A stretch of DNA of 64,000 bases, taken from contig NZ_JANHDM010000006.1 in NCBI RefSeq assembly GCF_024494685.1, positions 1 through 64,000 of the forward strand, in the 5' to 3' direction. This document shows positions 50,309-58,311 of the stretch, one piece after another (position 1 is the first letter of the stretch; every line of letters begins with the position of its first letter). The translations under genes were made by a program, and so were the position numbers. The notes beneath the pieces are model-generated. The model had not been told where the DNA came from and did no database searches. It was given only the letters and a program-made list of their open reading frames with translations. Source of the stretch: Halorubrum rubrum (lineage in GTDB: Archaea; Halobacteriota; Halobacteria; Halobacteriales; Haloferacaceae).

Positions 50309-50379
50309 TCGATCACCTTGTATATTTGATCGAGCGTATAATGAACATAGGAACAAGGTTAAGGTATCTCCCACGATAC
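50309..50379. promoter_or_regulatory. divergent cheY/phoU control region with inverted repeats
   Basis: TCGATCA (50309-50315) and TGATCGA (50327-50333) form a perfect 7-bp inverted repeat around a TATATTT core. A second inverted repeat, GTATC/GATAC (50364-50368 and 50375-50379), sits between the GGTTAAGG box and the phoU ATG. This is the only AT-rich DNA between the two divergent genes, so it likely carries both promoters. Confidence 0.45.
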
Positions 50380-50387
50380 TGACGGCC

Positions 50388-51419
50388 ATGGAAACGCGGA
50401 AGGTCCAGCGGCTGGGGCCGTCGACGTTGGCGATGACGCTCCCGGCCGAGTGGGCACAGGAACACGGCGTGAACAAGGGCGACGAGGTCTCCCTGCGGAT
50501 GGGCGGGAAGGGAACGCTCACGGTGCTGCCCGAGTCGGTGAGCTCGGAGGAGTCGGAGGCGGTGATCAACGCGGACGGGCTCGACGCGCAGGCGCTCGAA
50601 CGGGCGGTCGTCGCCCAGTACGTGCTCGGTCGTCGCGTGATCCACGTCCGGAGCGAGGGGACCCTCGACAGCGAGCACATCAACGCGGTGTACAAAGCCG
50701 AGACGCAGCTCATGGGCCTCGGCGTGATAGAGGAGACGCCGGAGGACATCTCGATCCGGTGTTCCGTCGACCCCGAGGACTTCACGCTCGACAACCTGCT
50801 CGAGCGGCTGGAGAACACCGGCTCGACCATGCGCGGCGAGGCCGTCAAGGCGCTCGCACACGGTAACGCCGACCTCGCCCAGCGCGCGCTCAACCGCGAG
50901 CGGCAGGCGAACAAGATCTTCGTGCTCCTGCTCCGGCTGATCTTCACCGCCTACCAGAACCCGAACCTCGCGCGCGCGGTGGGACTGGAGGAGGGGTTCC
51001 CGCTCATCGGCTACCGCTCCGTCGCGAAGAACCTCGAGCTCACCGCCGACAACGCCGAGGACATCGCCGACATCGTGATGGAGGCCGACGGGCACACCCT
51101 CGACGTCGACAAGGCCACGATGCGGCAGATCCGCGAGTTCACGGACCAGGTGGACGAGCTGACCGCGCTGGCGGTCCGGGCGGTCGTCGAGCGCGACTAC
51201 GACCTCACCGTCGAGTGTCGGGACCTCTTCGCCCGGCTCGAGGACCGCGAACAGGAGATCCTCGGCGAGCTTCCCGACGACCTCGACAACGAGGTGTTGT
51301 TGATGACCCGCGAGGTGCTCGTCAGCCTCCAACACACCGCGGAGTACGCCATGCGGAACGCCGAGATCGCCGCGAACCTCGCGCTCAACGAGGCCTCCGA
51401 CCACGTCGACATCGTCTGA
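50388..51419 (+). CDS. phoU: PhoU-domain phosphate uptake regulator with AbrB N-terminus
   Basis: A 343-residue protein. Residues 1-50 (METRKVQRLGPSTLAMTLPAEWAQEHGVNKGDEVSLRM) form an AbrB/SpoVT-type DNA-binding hairpin. Residues ~110-330 contain two PhoU helical bundles with the metal-binding ExxxD-type repeats (NAEDIADIVMEADG, FTDQVDELTALAVRAV). Haloarchaeal PhoU-AbrB fusions are thought to connect phosphate-transporter state with gene control. The operator-like region upstream supports autoregulation. The Pst genes are not nearby. Confidence 0.88.
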   Translation: METRKVQRLGPSTLAMTLPAEWAQEHGVNKGDEVSLRMGGKGTLTVLPESVSSEESEAVINADGLDAQALERAVVAQYVLGRRVIHVRSEGTLDSEHINAVYKAETQLMGLGVIEETPEDISIRCSVDPEDFTLDNLLERLENTGSTMRGEAVKALAHGNADLAQRALNRERQANKIFVLLLRLIFTAYQNPNLARAVGLEEGFPLIGYRSVAKNLELTADNAEDIADIVMEADGHTLDVDKATMRQIREFTDQVDELTALAVRAVVERDYDLTVECRDLFARLEDREQEILGELPDDLDNEVLLMTREVLVSLQHTAEYAMRNAEIAANLALNEASDHVDIV

Positions 51420-51513
51420 GCGACGGGATTCCCCCCGAGACCCGACGACGCCGCGCCGCCACGCGGATCGCCAGGTTCGCATGAACTAAGTGTCCACCCG
51501 CGAAGCGACTCGT

Positions 51514-51696
51514 ATGACCGAGGGATCCATCGCGTCCGACAAGGGGATCGGCGTGACGCTCGCGCTGTCGGCCGTCGCGGTCGTCGGCGCAGTCGTGATG
51601 TACGGCCACCCGACCCAGTACGGCAAGGCATGGGGGTTCGCGGCCGCGTTCGTCTTCGCGCTGTTGGCGGTCGTCGCCGTCCAGGCGTTCGAGTGA
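51514..51696 (+). CDS. small two-helix membrane protein (DUF7525-like)
   Basis: A 60-residue protein with two hydrophobic helices: IGVTLALSAVAVVGAVVMYG and AAAFVFALLAVVAVQAF, joined by HPTQYGKAWGF. Topology is an in-out-in hairpin. The ATG at 51514 follows ACTCGT; an in-frame GTG 24 nt upstream is less likely. The DUF name is recalled only. Confidence 0.68.
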   Translation: MTEGSIASDKGIGVTLALSAVAVVGAVVMYGHPTQYGKAWGFAAAFVFALLAVVAVQAFE

Positions 51697-51745
51697 GGCG
51701 CCCGGACGAGAAACCGTTAAGCGCGTCTGACACCAACGTCCACCG

Positions 51746-51970
51746 ATGACCGAGTACACCGAGGAGGAGCGGCGGATCCTCGCGTACCTCACGGACAGCG
51801 TCACCCGCGGCGAGCGATACGTCCGCTCGAAGACGATCGCCGACGCGATCGGTCTCACCGCCAAACAGGTCGGCTCCCGGCTCCCGCGGCTCGCCGAGAA
51901 GGCGGACGACGTCGAGATCGAGAAGTGGGGACGCGCCCGTTCGACGACGTGGCGCGTGAGTCAGGAGTGA
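51746..51970 (+). CDS. small HTH protein (DUF7123-like)
   Basis: A 74-residue winged-helix-like protein: YTEEERRILAYLTDSVTRGERYVRSKTIADAIGLTAKQVGSRLPRLAEKADDVEIEKWGRARSTTWRV. The recognition helix would be TAKQVGSRLPRLAE and the basic WRV end forms the wing. Probably a DNA-binding regulator. A CGTTAAGCG box at ~51714 sits about 30 nt upstream. Confidence 0.75.
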   Translation: MTEYTEEERRILAYLTDSVTRGERYVRSKTIADAIGLTAKQVGSRLPRLAEKADDVEIEKWGRARSTTWRVSQE

Positions 51971-52076
51971 GGCGGGCTCCGATCTCGCGCCGACCGACCT
52001 CGATCCGATCGGGCCCGAACCGGGATCGGATCCGCGACTCCTCCCTTTTATTCTCCCCCCGCTCGTATCCGGATCC

Positions 52077-52505
52077 ATGACCGTCCGAGTCTCCCGGACG
52101 TTCGAGTTCGACGCGCCCGCCGAGGACGTGTGGGCGTTCATCTCGGACGCGGAGAAGCGCGCAGGAGCGATCAGCGTGGTCGACACCTTCGAGGTCCACG
52201 GCGACGGAACGGCGACGTGGCACGTCGGACTCCCGATCCCGATGATCCGGTCGACGATCACGGTCGACACCGAGGAGGTCGAACGCGACCCGCCGAACCG
52301 GGTGAAGTTCGTCGGACGATCGAGCGCGTTCCGGGTGACCGGCGAGCACGTCATCACGGAGGTCGACGGCGGTTGCCGACTCGCGAACGAGTTCGTCGTC
52401 GACGGGAAGCTCCCCGGCGTCGAGTCCTTCTTCAAGCGCAACTTCGACGCGGAGCTCGACAACCTGGAGGCGGCGCTCCGCCGGTCGCTCGCGCTCGACG
52501 CCTGA
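52077..52505 (+). CDS. SRPBCC (START/CoxG-like) domain protein
   Basis: A 142-residue hydrophobic-ligand-binding fold. RTFEFDAPAEDVWAFISDAEKRAGAISVVDTFEVHGDGTATWHVGLPIPMIRSTITVDTEEVERDPPNRVKFVG is the N-terminal half of a helix-grip sheet, and the long C-terminal helix is SFFKRNFDAELDNLEAALRRSLA. It resembles carbon-monoxide-dehydrogenase-subunit-G-like proteins, which are involved in membrane or lipid handling. A CCTTTTATTC box lies about 30 nt upstream. Confidence 0.8.
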   Translation: MTVRVSRTFEFDAPAEDVWAFISDAEKRAGAISVVDTFEVHGDGTATWHVGLPIPMIRSTITVDTEEVERDPPNRVKFVGRSSAFRVTGEHVITEVDGGCRLANEFVVDGKLPGVESFFKRNFDAELDNLEAALRRSLALDA

Positions 52506-52578
52506 ACCGACGTGGATCGACGACGGCCCGGTTCGACACGATCCGCTCCGGCGCGCTCCGATTCGGCCCGGTCTCCGT

Positions 52579-52646
52579 GGTTTTATACGCGAGCGCACCG
52601 TACGGATGGCTGCCGAAGTTCGACGCTTTTCTCGTCGAAGTTCGGC
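52579..52646 (+). ncRNA. possible small RNA: TATA box followed by a 14-bp hairpin
   Basis: GGTTTTATACG (~52578-52588) is a good TATA box with no convincing gene after it. About 25 nt downstream is an almost perfect hairpin: GCCGAAGTTCGACG (52612-52625), loop CTTTTCT, CGTCGAAGTTCGGC (52633-52646), with one central G-G mismatch. It sits at the start of a 622-nt gap (52506-53127) that otherwise shows nothing I recognise. A long frame runs through the gap in phase with the next gene but reads as Arg/Ser/Pro shadow. Confidence 0.35.
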
Positions 52647-53127
52647 GACAACGACCCGCGCCCGTCCCACCTCGGGCGACGGCCCGACACAGCCTGGGGG
52701 TCCGCTGTTCGGTGCCGTCTCCCGTCCGCTCGCCGCTCGTTCACCCCTTCGCCTTCCGCCGCTCTCAGCCTCCGTGATCCGCGTTTGGTCGCTCCGATCC
52801 GAAGCCGGTCGAGTTCCATCGTCCCTCGCCCCTCCGAGTATCAGCGGGGATAATTCGGCCGACAGCTTCTTGACCCGTTTGGGCCTGCGTTCGAACGCCG
52901 CGGGCGAACCCGGTCGACCACCCGTTTCGGGCATGGTCGGCCCGACCACTCGCTTCCACCGTCCGTCGTCCGTCGGCGAGGGTTCGGGCCACCCGCTCCC
53001 ACCACCACCCGAACCCGTTCGAGGACGTGGAGCACGATCCCCCCTTCGACTCGACGCGAACCGTCGAGTCACGACGCCGTCGCCGAAACGCAAGGACGAT
53101 AGGCCTCTGTGGAGTACGTCCGCTCGA

Positions 53128-54108
53128 ATGTTCCCCCGCGAGTACCGCGGCGTCGCCTTCGCTGTCGGCCTCTTCCTCGTCGTCCAACTGGGCGCGCTGG
53201 CGTTGGTCCCCGAGTTCACGGAGAGCGGCTATCAGCCGGTCGAGGACCCGCAGAACCCGGCGAACAGTCTCGTGTACATCCTCGCCATCGTCGTCATGAC
53301 GGGGTTGATGCTCGCGGCGTTCCGTTACGAGTTCGACTGGGCGATCCGGCTCCTCATCGTCGGCGTCTCCGCGTGGCTCTCGTGGTACGTCTTCGCCGCG
53401 TTCGCCCCGCCGCTTCTCGCCGCGATCCCCGCGGTCGCGGTCGCGGTCGGCCTGCTCGTTCACCCCGAGTGGTACGTCATCGACGCCGCCGGGGTGTTGA
53501 TGGGGGCGGGGGCCGCCGGGCTGTTCGGGATCTCCTTCGGCATCCTGCCGGCGCTCGTCCTCCTGTCCTTCCTCGCCGTCTACGACGCGATCTCGGTGTA
53601 CGGCACCGAACACATGCTCTCGCTCGCGGAGGGCGTGATGGACCTCAACATCCCCGTCGTCCTCGTGATCCCGCTCTCGCTCTCCTACTCGCTTCTCGAC
53701 GACGACGATCCCGGAGACGGCGACGGGGTCGACGACGAGCCCGCTGACGACGGCACCGACCGCGGCACCGCGGACGACGTCGGCGACGCTCCCGACATCG
53801 AGGACCGCGACGCCTTCTTCATCGGCCTCGGCGACGCCGTGATCCCGGCGGTGATGGTCGCCAGCGCGGCCACCTTCTCGCCGGCCGCGGCACTCTCGGT
53901 CCCGCTTCTCGGACTCAATCTGCCGGCGCTGTTCGCGATGGGCGGCACGCTCGTCGGCCTCCTCCTCCTGTTGCGCTGGGTGATGAAGGGGCGTGCACAC
54001 GCCGGCTTGCCCCTGCTCAACGGCGGAGCGATCGGCGGATACCTGATCGGGTCGCTCCTCGCGGGGGTCTCGCCGGTCGAGGCGCTCGGGCTGTCGGTCG
54101 TGTTCTGA
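53128..54108 (+). CDS. presenilin/signal-peptide-peptidase-type intramembrane protease
   Basis: A 326-residue nine-helix aspartyl protease of the PSH family. Catalytic Asp153 is in VYDAISVYG and Asp236 in FIGLGD; the PAL-like loop is AGLPLLNGGAIGG near 290. A long acidic cytoplasmic loop (DDDDPGDGDGVDDEPADDG onwards, ~190-225) separates the two Asp helices. It cleaves transmembrane segments; substrates are unknown. The ATG at 53128 is chosen at the start of the first helix; upstream sequence is not coding-like. Confidence 0.88.
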   Translation: MFPREYRGVAFAVGLFLVVQLGALALVPEFTESGYQPVEDPQNPANSLVYILAIVVMTGLMLAAFRYEFDWAIRLLIVGVSAWLSWYVFAAFAPPLLAAIPAVAVAVGLLVHPEWYVIDAAGVLMGAGAAGLFGISFGILPALVLLSFLAVYDAISVYGTEHMLSLAEGVMDLNIPVVLVIPLSLSYSLLDDDDPGDGDGVDDEPADDGTDRGTADDVGDAPDIEDRDAFFIGLGDAVIPAVMVASAATFSPAAALSVPLLGLNLPALFAMGGTLVGLLLLLRWVMKGRAHAGLPLLNGGAIGGYLIGSLLAGVSPVEALGLSVVF

Positions 54109-54136
54109 CCGCGCGGCGCCACGTTCACGCCGGCGC

Positions 54137-54640
54137 TCACCGGTCGCCGACGCCGTGACGGACCTTCACGGCGACGCCGCTCTCGAACGCGAGCGCCTCG
54201 TCTCCGGAGAGCTCCGCGCGCCCCACGGCGAAGAGGACGTCGTCGCCGTCGACGACGAGGACCTCGTCGCCGGGGCGGACGTCCTCGTCGACCGCGGTCA
54301 CGAACTTCGCGAAGGCGTTCCGCCCGTCGCGGACGAAGGGCTCGCTCTCCTCGCCGACGACGACCCGGTGGACCGGTTCGGGGAAGACTCGCTGGAGCCG
54401 CCGCGCGCCGGTCTCGCCGAGGGTGAACCGCCCGTCGGTGCCGTACGTGACGATCCGGTCCCCCTCGGCGCTTCCGGGGGTGTCGTCGACGTCGCCGGCG
54501 ATGACCTGGCGGGGACGTCCACCGCTCGATCGCCGGATCGTGGTCGGCTCGTCGGGCGGGAAGAGCGCCCTCCCGGCCCCCGACCCGAACTGGTAGTTTG
54601 CGCCGGTCCGCAGGTCGGCGAGGTCCTCGCTGTCGCTCAT
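54137..54640 (-). CDS. PUA domain protein, predicted RNA-binding
   Basis: A 167-residue protein. The C-terminal ~75 residues are a PUA domain of the type found at the end of archaeosine tRNA-guanine transglycosylases: VVVGEESEPFVRDGRNAFAKFVTAVDEDVRPGDEVLVVDGDDVLFAVGRAELSGDEALAFESGVAVKVR. The N-terminal half (LADLRTGANYQFGSGAGRALFPPD...GRFTLGETGARRL) is a small conserved domain often fused to PUA. It is predicted to bind tRNA or another structured RNA. It ends close to the presenilin-like gene (convergent). Confidence 0.83.
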   Translation of the reverse strand: MSDSEDLADLRTGANYQFGSGAGRALFPPDEPTTIRRSSGGRPRQVIAGDVDDTPGSAEGDRIVTYGTDGRFTLGETGARRLQRVFPEPVHRVVVGEESEPFVRDGRNAFAKFVTAVDEDVRPGDEVLVVDGDDVLFAVGRAELSGDEALAFESGVAVKVRHGVGDR

Positions 54641-54707
54641 GGCCGCGGTACCGCCGCCGCGCGCAAATCGGTTCCGGTCCGGCCGCCGCTCCCCGTTCGG
54701 TCGCCGC

Positions 54708-55988
54708 TCACGCCGCGGTCGGCTCGACCGCGGCCGCCCGCCGCGCCTGGAGGGCGAACAGCGTCGTGGCGAACCCGATGAACCCGGCCGCGAGCAGGAA
54801 ACCGGTCTCGGTGCTGGTGACGTCCATCGTCGCGCCGACGAGCACCGGCCCGACCACCTGCCCGACCTTCCAGGAGATGGAGCGCAGCGACATCGCGCTG
54901 GCGACGGAGTCGTGACGCCCCCCCTCGTCGACGAAAAGCGACATGCTGGCGGGCAGTCGGATCGAGTCCGCCACCCCGAGCAGCGAGTAGGCCGCGAACA
55001 GCGCGAAGAACGCGCCGCCGAGCGTCTGTGCGTCGCCGAGATACGAGATCGTGACGGGATCGACGGTCCCCTCGAAGTACGTCGCCAGCGGGATCGCGGC
55101 GGTGCCGACCCCGTACAACAGCGCCCCGATCGCGACGAAGGCGTGTCGCCTGCCGTACCGGTCCGTCAGGTCGCCGACGAACCCCTGTGTGACCGCCTTC
55201 GTGGCCTTCCCGCCGGCCATGATCCACCCGATGGCGAACGCGGAGATGTCGAAGGTCGTCCGCGCGTAGATGGGGAGGAAGATGATGACCGCCATCTTGC
55301 CGACGCTGAAGGTGAACCGGAAGACGACGAGCGAGCGGAGCATCGGCAGCGCCAGAAGCGATCGGAACGTCTCGGCCCCGTCGACCGCCTCCGGGTCGGT
55401 CTGTCCCCCCGGATCGTCCCGGAGAAAGCGGTAGACGAGGAGGAAGCTCACGAGGGTAATCACGGAGAGTACGGCGTACGTCTCGGTGAACCCGTACGCG
55501 TACAGCAGGTAGCCGCCGAGGAGGTCGCCGGTGAGAGAGGACACGGACGCGAACTGGTTGTACGACCCGAGCCAGAGGCCCTGTTCGTCGTCGGGGCTGA
55601 TCTCGCCGATTATCGTCGCGCCGGTGATCCAGAGGACGCTCGCGCCGAGCCCCTGGACCATCCGGACGAGGATCACGTGGATCGGGCTCGAGACGAACGC
55701 GAACCCCACGAAGACGACGACGTTGAGCAGGAAGCCTGCGAGCAGGAACCGCTTGGCGTTGCCCGTATCGACCGCCCGGCCGAGCGGCAGGACGACGAGC
55801 AGTTGAACGGCCGCGAAGGCGGTGCCGAACAGGCCCTCGATGAACCCGGTGGTTCCGAAGAGGTCGGCGTACAACGCGAGCGCGATGAGGATCGTCGAGT
55901 ACGCCTGGCTGCGCGCGAAGGCGGTCCCCGCGAGCGAGGCGAACTCCAGATCGCCGAGGAGCCGTACCGAGTTGCCGAAGCGGGCCAC
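54708..55988 (-). CDS. MFS transporter
   Basis: A 426-residue secondary transporter with twelve predicted helices. The typical loop between helices 2 and 3 is PLGRAVDTGNAKRFLLAGF, and the N-half signature is ATIIGEISPDDEQGLWLGSYNQF. The central loop (FLRDDPGGQTDPEAVDGAETFRSLLALPML) is acidic. The second half has LTDRYGRRHAFVAIGALLYG, the matching loop. It is possibly a drug or metabolite exporter of the MdtG type; the substrate is unknown. Confidence 0.85.
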   Translation of the reverse strand: MARFGNSVRLLGDLEFASLAGTAFARSQAYSTILIALALYADLFGTTGFIEGLFGTAFAAVQLLVVLPLGRAVDTGNAKRFLLAGFLLNVVVFVGFAFVSSPIHVILVRMVQGLGASVLWITGATIIGEISPDDEQGLWLGSYNQFASVSSLTGDLLGGYLLYAYGFTETYAVLSVITLVSFLLVYRFLRDDPGGQTDPEAVDGAETFRSLLALPMLRSLVVFRFTFSVGKMAVIIFLPIYARTTFDISAFAIGWIMAGGKATKAVTQGFVGDLTDRYGRRHAFVAIGALLYGVGTAAIPLATYFEGTVDPVTISYLGDAQTLGGAFFALFAAYSLLGVADSIRLPASMSLFVDEGGRHDSVASAMSLRSISWKVGQVVGPVLVGATMDVTSTETGFLLAAGFIGFATTLFALQARRAAAVEPTAA

Positions 55989-56094
55989 GATCGAGTACCG
56001 GCTCGGGGGACGAGGTCCACGTAGTAAAGGCCGAGCGAGCCGGCGGTCCCTGCTGGATTTCGCGGCCGCAGTCGATCGGTTCCGGGATGACCGC

Positions 56095-56916
56095 TCAGAG
56101 TTCGATCCGTTCGACGAGCGAGCCCTCGCCGTTCTCCTTCGTGTTGATCGCGACGATCCGGACGAGGTCCTGGAGCATCGACCCCTCCACTTTGGCCTTC
56201 AGGAGCGAGTCGACCTGGTAGACCCCCGCGGCGTTGTTCATCCGGATCTCGACCCGGACGGGCAGCTCCTCGTCGGGGTGGAGTATCACCGACTCGATGG
56301 CCTGCGAGGAGACGGTGTTGATGCCGCGCCCGCCCTTCTCGTAGGGGACCCGCGAGCGACCGCGCTCCATGTCGAGGCCGTCCGCGATCCGGATCACGCC
56401 CGCCTCCAGCGTCAGCGGCTCCTCCTCGGTGTGGTGACAGAGGATCGCGTGGAGCACCTCCGCTTTCACGCGAACCTGCTCGGCGACGTCGTAGAACTCG
56501 GGCAGCAGCCGGTCGAGCACGTCGGCGGCGAGCGGGATCGAGTAGTAGGAGTGGTCGTCGCGGTGGACGACGTGGCCGATGTCGTGGAGCGTCGCGGCGA
56601 GCGCGAGGATCACCGATTCGTCGGCCTCTTCGAGCCCCTGCTGGCGCGCCCCGTTGAACTCGACGCCGCCCGCCTTGAGCAGGTCGTAGAGCCGGAGCGC
56701 GCGGTCGCGGACGATCTCGATGTGTTTCGTCCCGTGGTCGTTGTACCCCTTGCGGTCGACGGCGTTGACGTTCTGCGCCTCGAGGTAGGTGGCGATCTCC
56801 GGGTCGTTCTCGATCCGGTCGAGCATCTCGTTGAGCCGGCCGTCCGGAAACGCGTGGTCCGCGGCCTGGTCGTACTCCTGTCTGACGACGTGTTCGTCGT
56901 CCGCCGCCTTCGTCAT
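56095..56916 (-). CDS. HD domain metal-dependent phosphohydrolase
   Basis: A 273-residue HD-superfamily enzyme. His61 and His65 in NDHGTKHIEIVRD, His111-Asp112 in LHDIGHVVHRDDHSYYSI, then HAILCHHTEEEPLTLEAGVIRIADGLDMERGRSRVPYEKG with the last metal Asp. The C-terminal ~70 residues form a beta-rich domain (LPVRVEIRMNNAAGVYQVDSLLKAKVEGSML). Likely hydrolyses a nucleotide or cyclic nucleotide. A TTTTATCTC box (~56942-56950) is about 30 nt before the ATG. Confidence 0.87.
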   Translation of the reverse strand: MTKAADDEHVVRQEYDQAADHAFPDGRLNEMLDRIENDPEIATYLEAQNVNAVDRKGYNDHGTKHIEIVRDRALRLYDLLKAGGVEFNGARQQGLEEADESVILALAATLHDIGHVVHRDDHSYYSIPLAADVLDRLLPEFYDVAEQVRVKAEVLHAILCHHTEEEPLTLEAGVIRIADGLDMERGRSRVPYEKGGRGINTVSSQAIESVILHPDEELPVRVEIRMNNAAGVYQVDSLLKAKVEGSMLQDLVRIVAINTKENGEGSLVERIEL

Positions 56917-57056
56917 GGGATGTACACGGACGCGGCGGGGAGATAAAAGGGTGTGGCCCGCGGTCCGGTCGCCCACGGGACGCCGATCGTCGCCGGGACT
57001 CCGGTCGGTCGACACGGCAACCTATTCGGACGCCCCCGTGATACACTCCTCCATCG

Positions 57057-58295
57057 ATGGGGTCGGGACCGGCCGTCGGCCGCCGCGAGTACGGGATCAC
57101 TCTGGTCGCGAGCGCGAGCTACACCTGTCTGCTCTTCGTTTGGTTCTCGCTGCCGGCGTACCTTCCCACGATCATCGACGACGTGGGACTGACGAGCACC
57201 CAGGCCGGAGTCCTCGCGGGGGCGATCCCGCTGACGTACGTCCCGCTCGCGCTGGTCTCCGGGCTCGTCGTGGACCGTATCGGGCCGGCGAGGGTCATCG
57301 CCGCGGGCGTCCTCGTCTACGGCGGGGGACAGATCGGCCGGAGCGTCGCACCCGGTTTCGCGTCGCTCCTGGCGTTCACGCTGGCGATGGGCGTCGGCGC
57401 GACGACCGTCACCTTCGGCCTCCCGAAGCTCGTCTCGACGCTGTTCCCGTCCGGGCGGACGGGCCGCCCGACCGCGGTCTACCTCGTCGCCGCCTCGGCG
57501 GGGTCGGCGGGCGTCTTCGCCGTCGGTCGCCCGGTTCTGGGGCCGGCCCTCGGCGGATGGCGGCCGCTGTTCCTCTGGAGCGGCGTCGTCGCGGTCTGTT
57601 ACGGTGCGGTCTGGTCGATCGTCGCGATCCGGACCGGTATCGACGACGCCGGGAACGACGGGGACGCGGCCGAGAGCGCCGTCGACGCCTTCGAACCCCG
57701 AGCGCTCGCGGCGGACCTCCGACGCGTGCTCACGCACCGCGAACTCCAGCTGCTCGTCGTGATCGGGACGATGTACCTGCTCATCAACCACGGGATACAG
57801 GGGTGGCTCCCGACGCTCCTGGAGTCGCGGGGGCTCCCGGCCGCGCTCGCCGGGCGGGCCACGAGCGCGTTCGTCGTCGCCCACGTCGCCGGCGTCCTCG
57901 GCGTCCCCGAGCTGGCGGACCGGTTCGCGGTCGAGCGACCGGCGCTCGTGGGCTGCGGCACTGCGGCGTTCCTCGGGATCGGGGTCCTGATCGCGGGCGA
58001 CGCGGGCACCGTGGCGCTCCTCGGCGTCGTCGCCGCCGGCCTCGGAAGCGGCGGGCTCTCGCCGCTGATCCGGACGATACCGCCCGACTTGGAGGGGATC
58101 GGGACCGAGCTGACGGGAACGGCCGTGGGGTTCATCTTCGCGGTCGGCGAGGTCGGCGGGTTCCTCGGTCCGGTGCTCGTGGGAACCCTCTACGACGCGA
58201 CCGGGTCGTACGCGCCGGGGTTCGGGGTTCTCGCGTCCGGCGGCGTCGGCGTCGCGGCCGCCGGAGTCGCGCTGCTCGCGCTGGACCGGCGGTGA
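57057..58295 (+). CDS. MFS transporter
   Basis: A 412-residue twelve-helix transporter: GITLVASASYTCLLFVWFSLPAYLPTIIDDVGLTSTQAGVLAGAIPLTYVPLALVSGLVVDRIGPARVIAAG covers helices 1-3 and the loop signature. The second half resembles it (GIQGWLPTLLESRGLPAALAGRATSAFVVAHVAGVLGVPELADRF). Similar to the CynX/NarK-like nitrate and cyanate branch; the substrate is not known. It converges on the GH32 gene, with a 16-nt gap. Confidence 0.85.
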   Translation: MGSGPAVGRREYGITLVASASYTCLLFVWFSLPAYLPTIIDDVGLTSTQAGVLAGAIPLTYVPLALVSGLVVDRIGPARVIAAGVLVYGGGQIGRSVAPGFASLLAFTLAMGVGATTVTFGLPKLVSTLFPSGRTGRPTAVYLVAASAGSAGVFAVGRPVLGPALGGWRPLFLWSGVVAVCYGAVWSIVAIRTGIDDAGNDGDAAESAVDAFEPRALAADLRRVLTHRELQLLVVIGTMYLLINHGIQGWLPTLLESRGLPAALAGRATSAFVVAHVAGVLGVPELADRFAVERPALVGCGTAAFLGIGVLIAGDAGTVALLGVVAAGLGSGGLSPLIRTIPPDLEGIGTELTGTAVGFIFAVGEVGGFLGPVLVGTLYDATGSYAPGFGVLASGGVGVAAAGVALLALDRR

Positions 58296-58311
58296 GGACG
58301 GGTACCGTCCG

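Noticed and set aside
52606-53127. Extension of the presenilin-like protease frame upstream
   Set aside because: The frame is open but composed of Arg, Ser and Pro with no similarity to the family; the first membrane helix starts at 53128.
52506-53127. RNase P RNA or SRP RNA in the large gap
   Set aside because: Neither strand shows the conserved P4 core of RNase P RNA or the helix 8 loops of SRP RNA.
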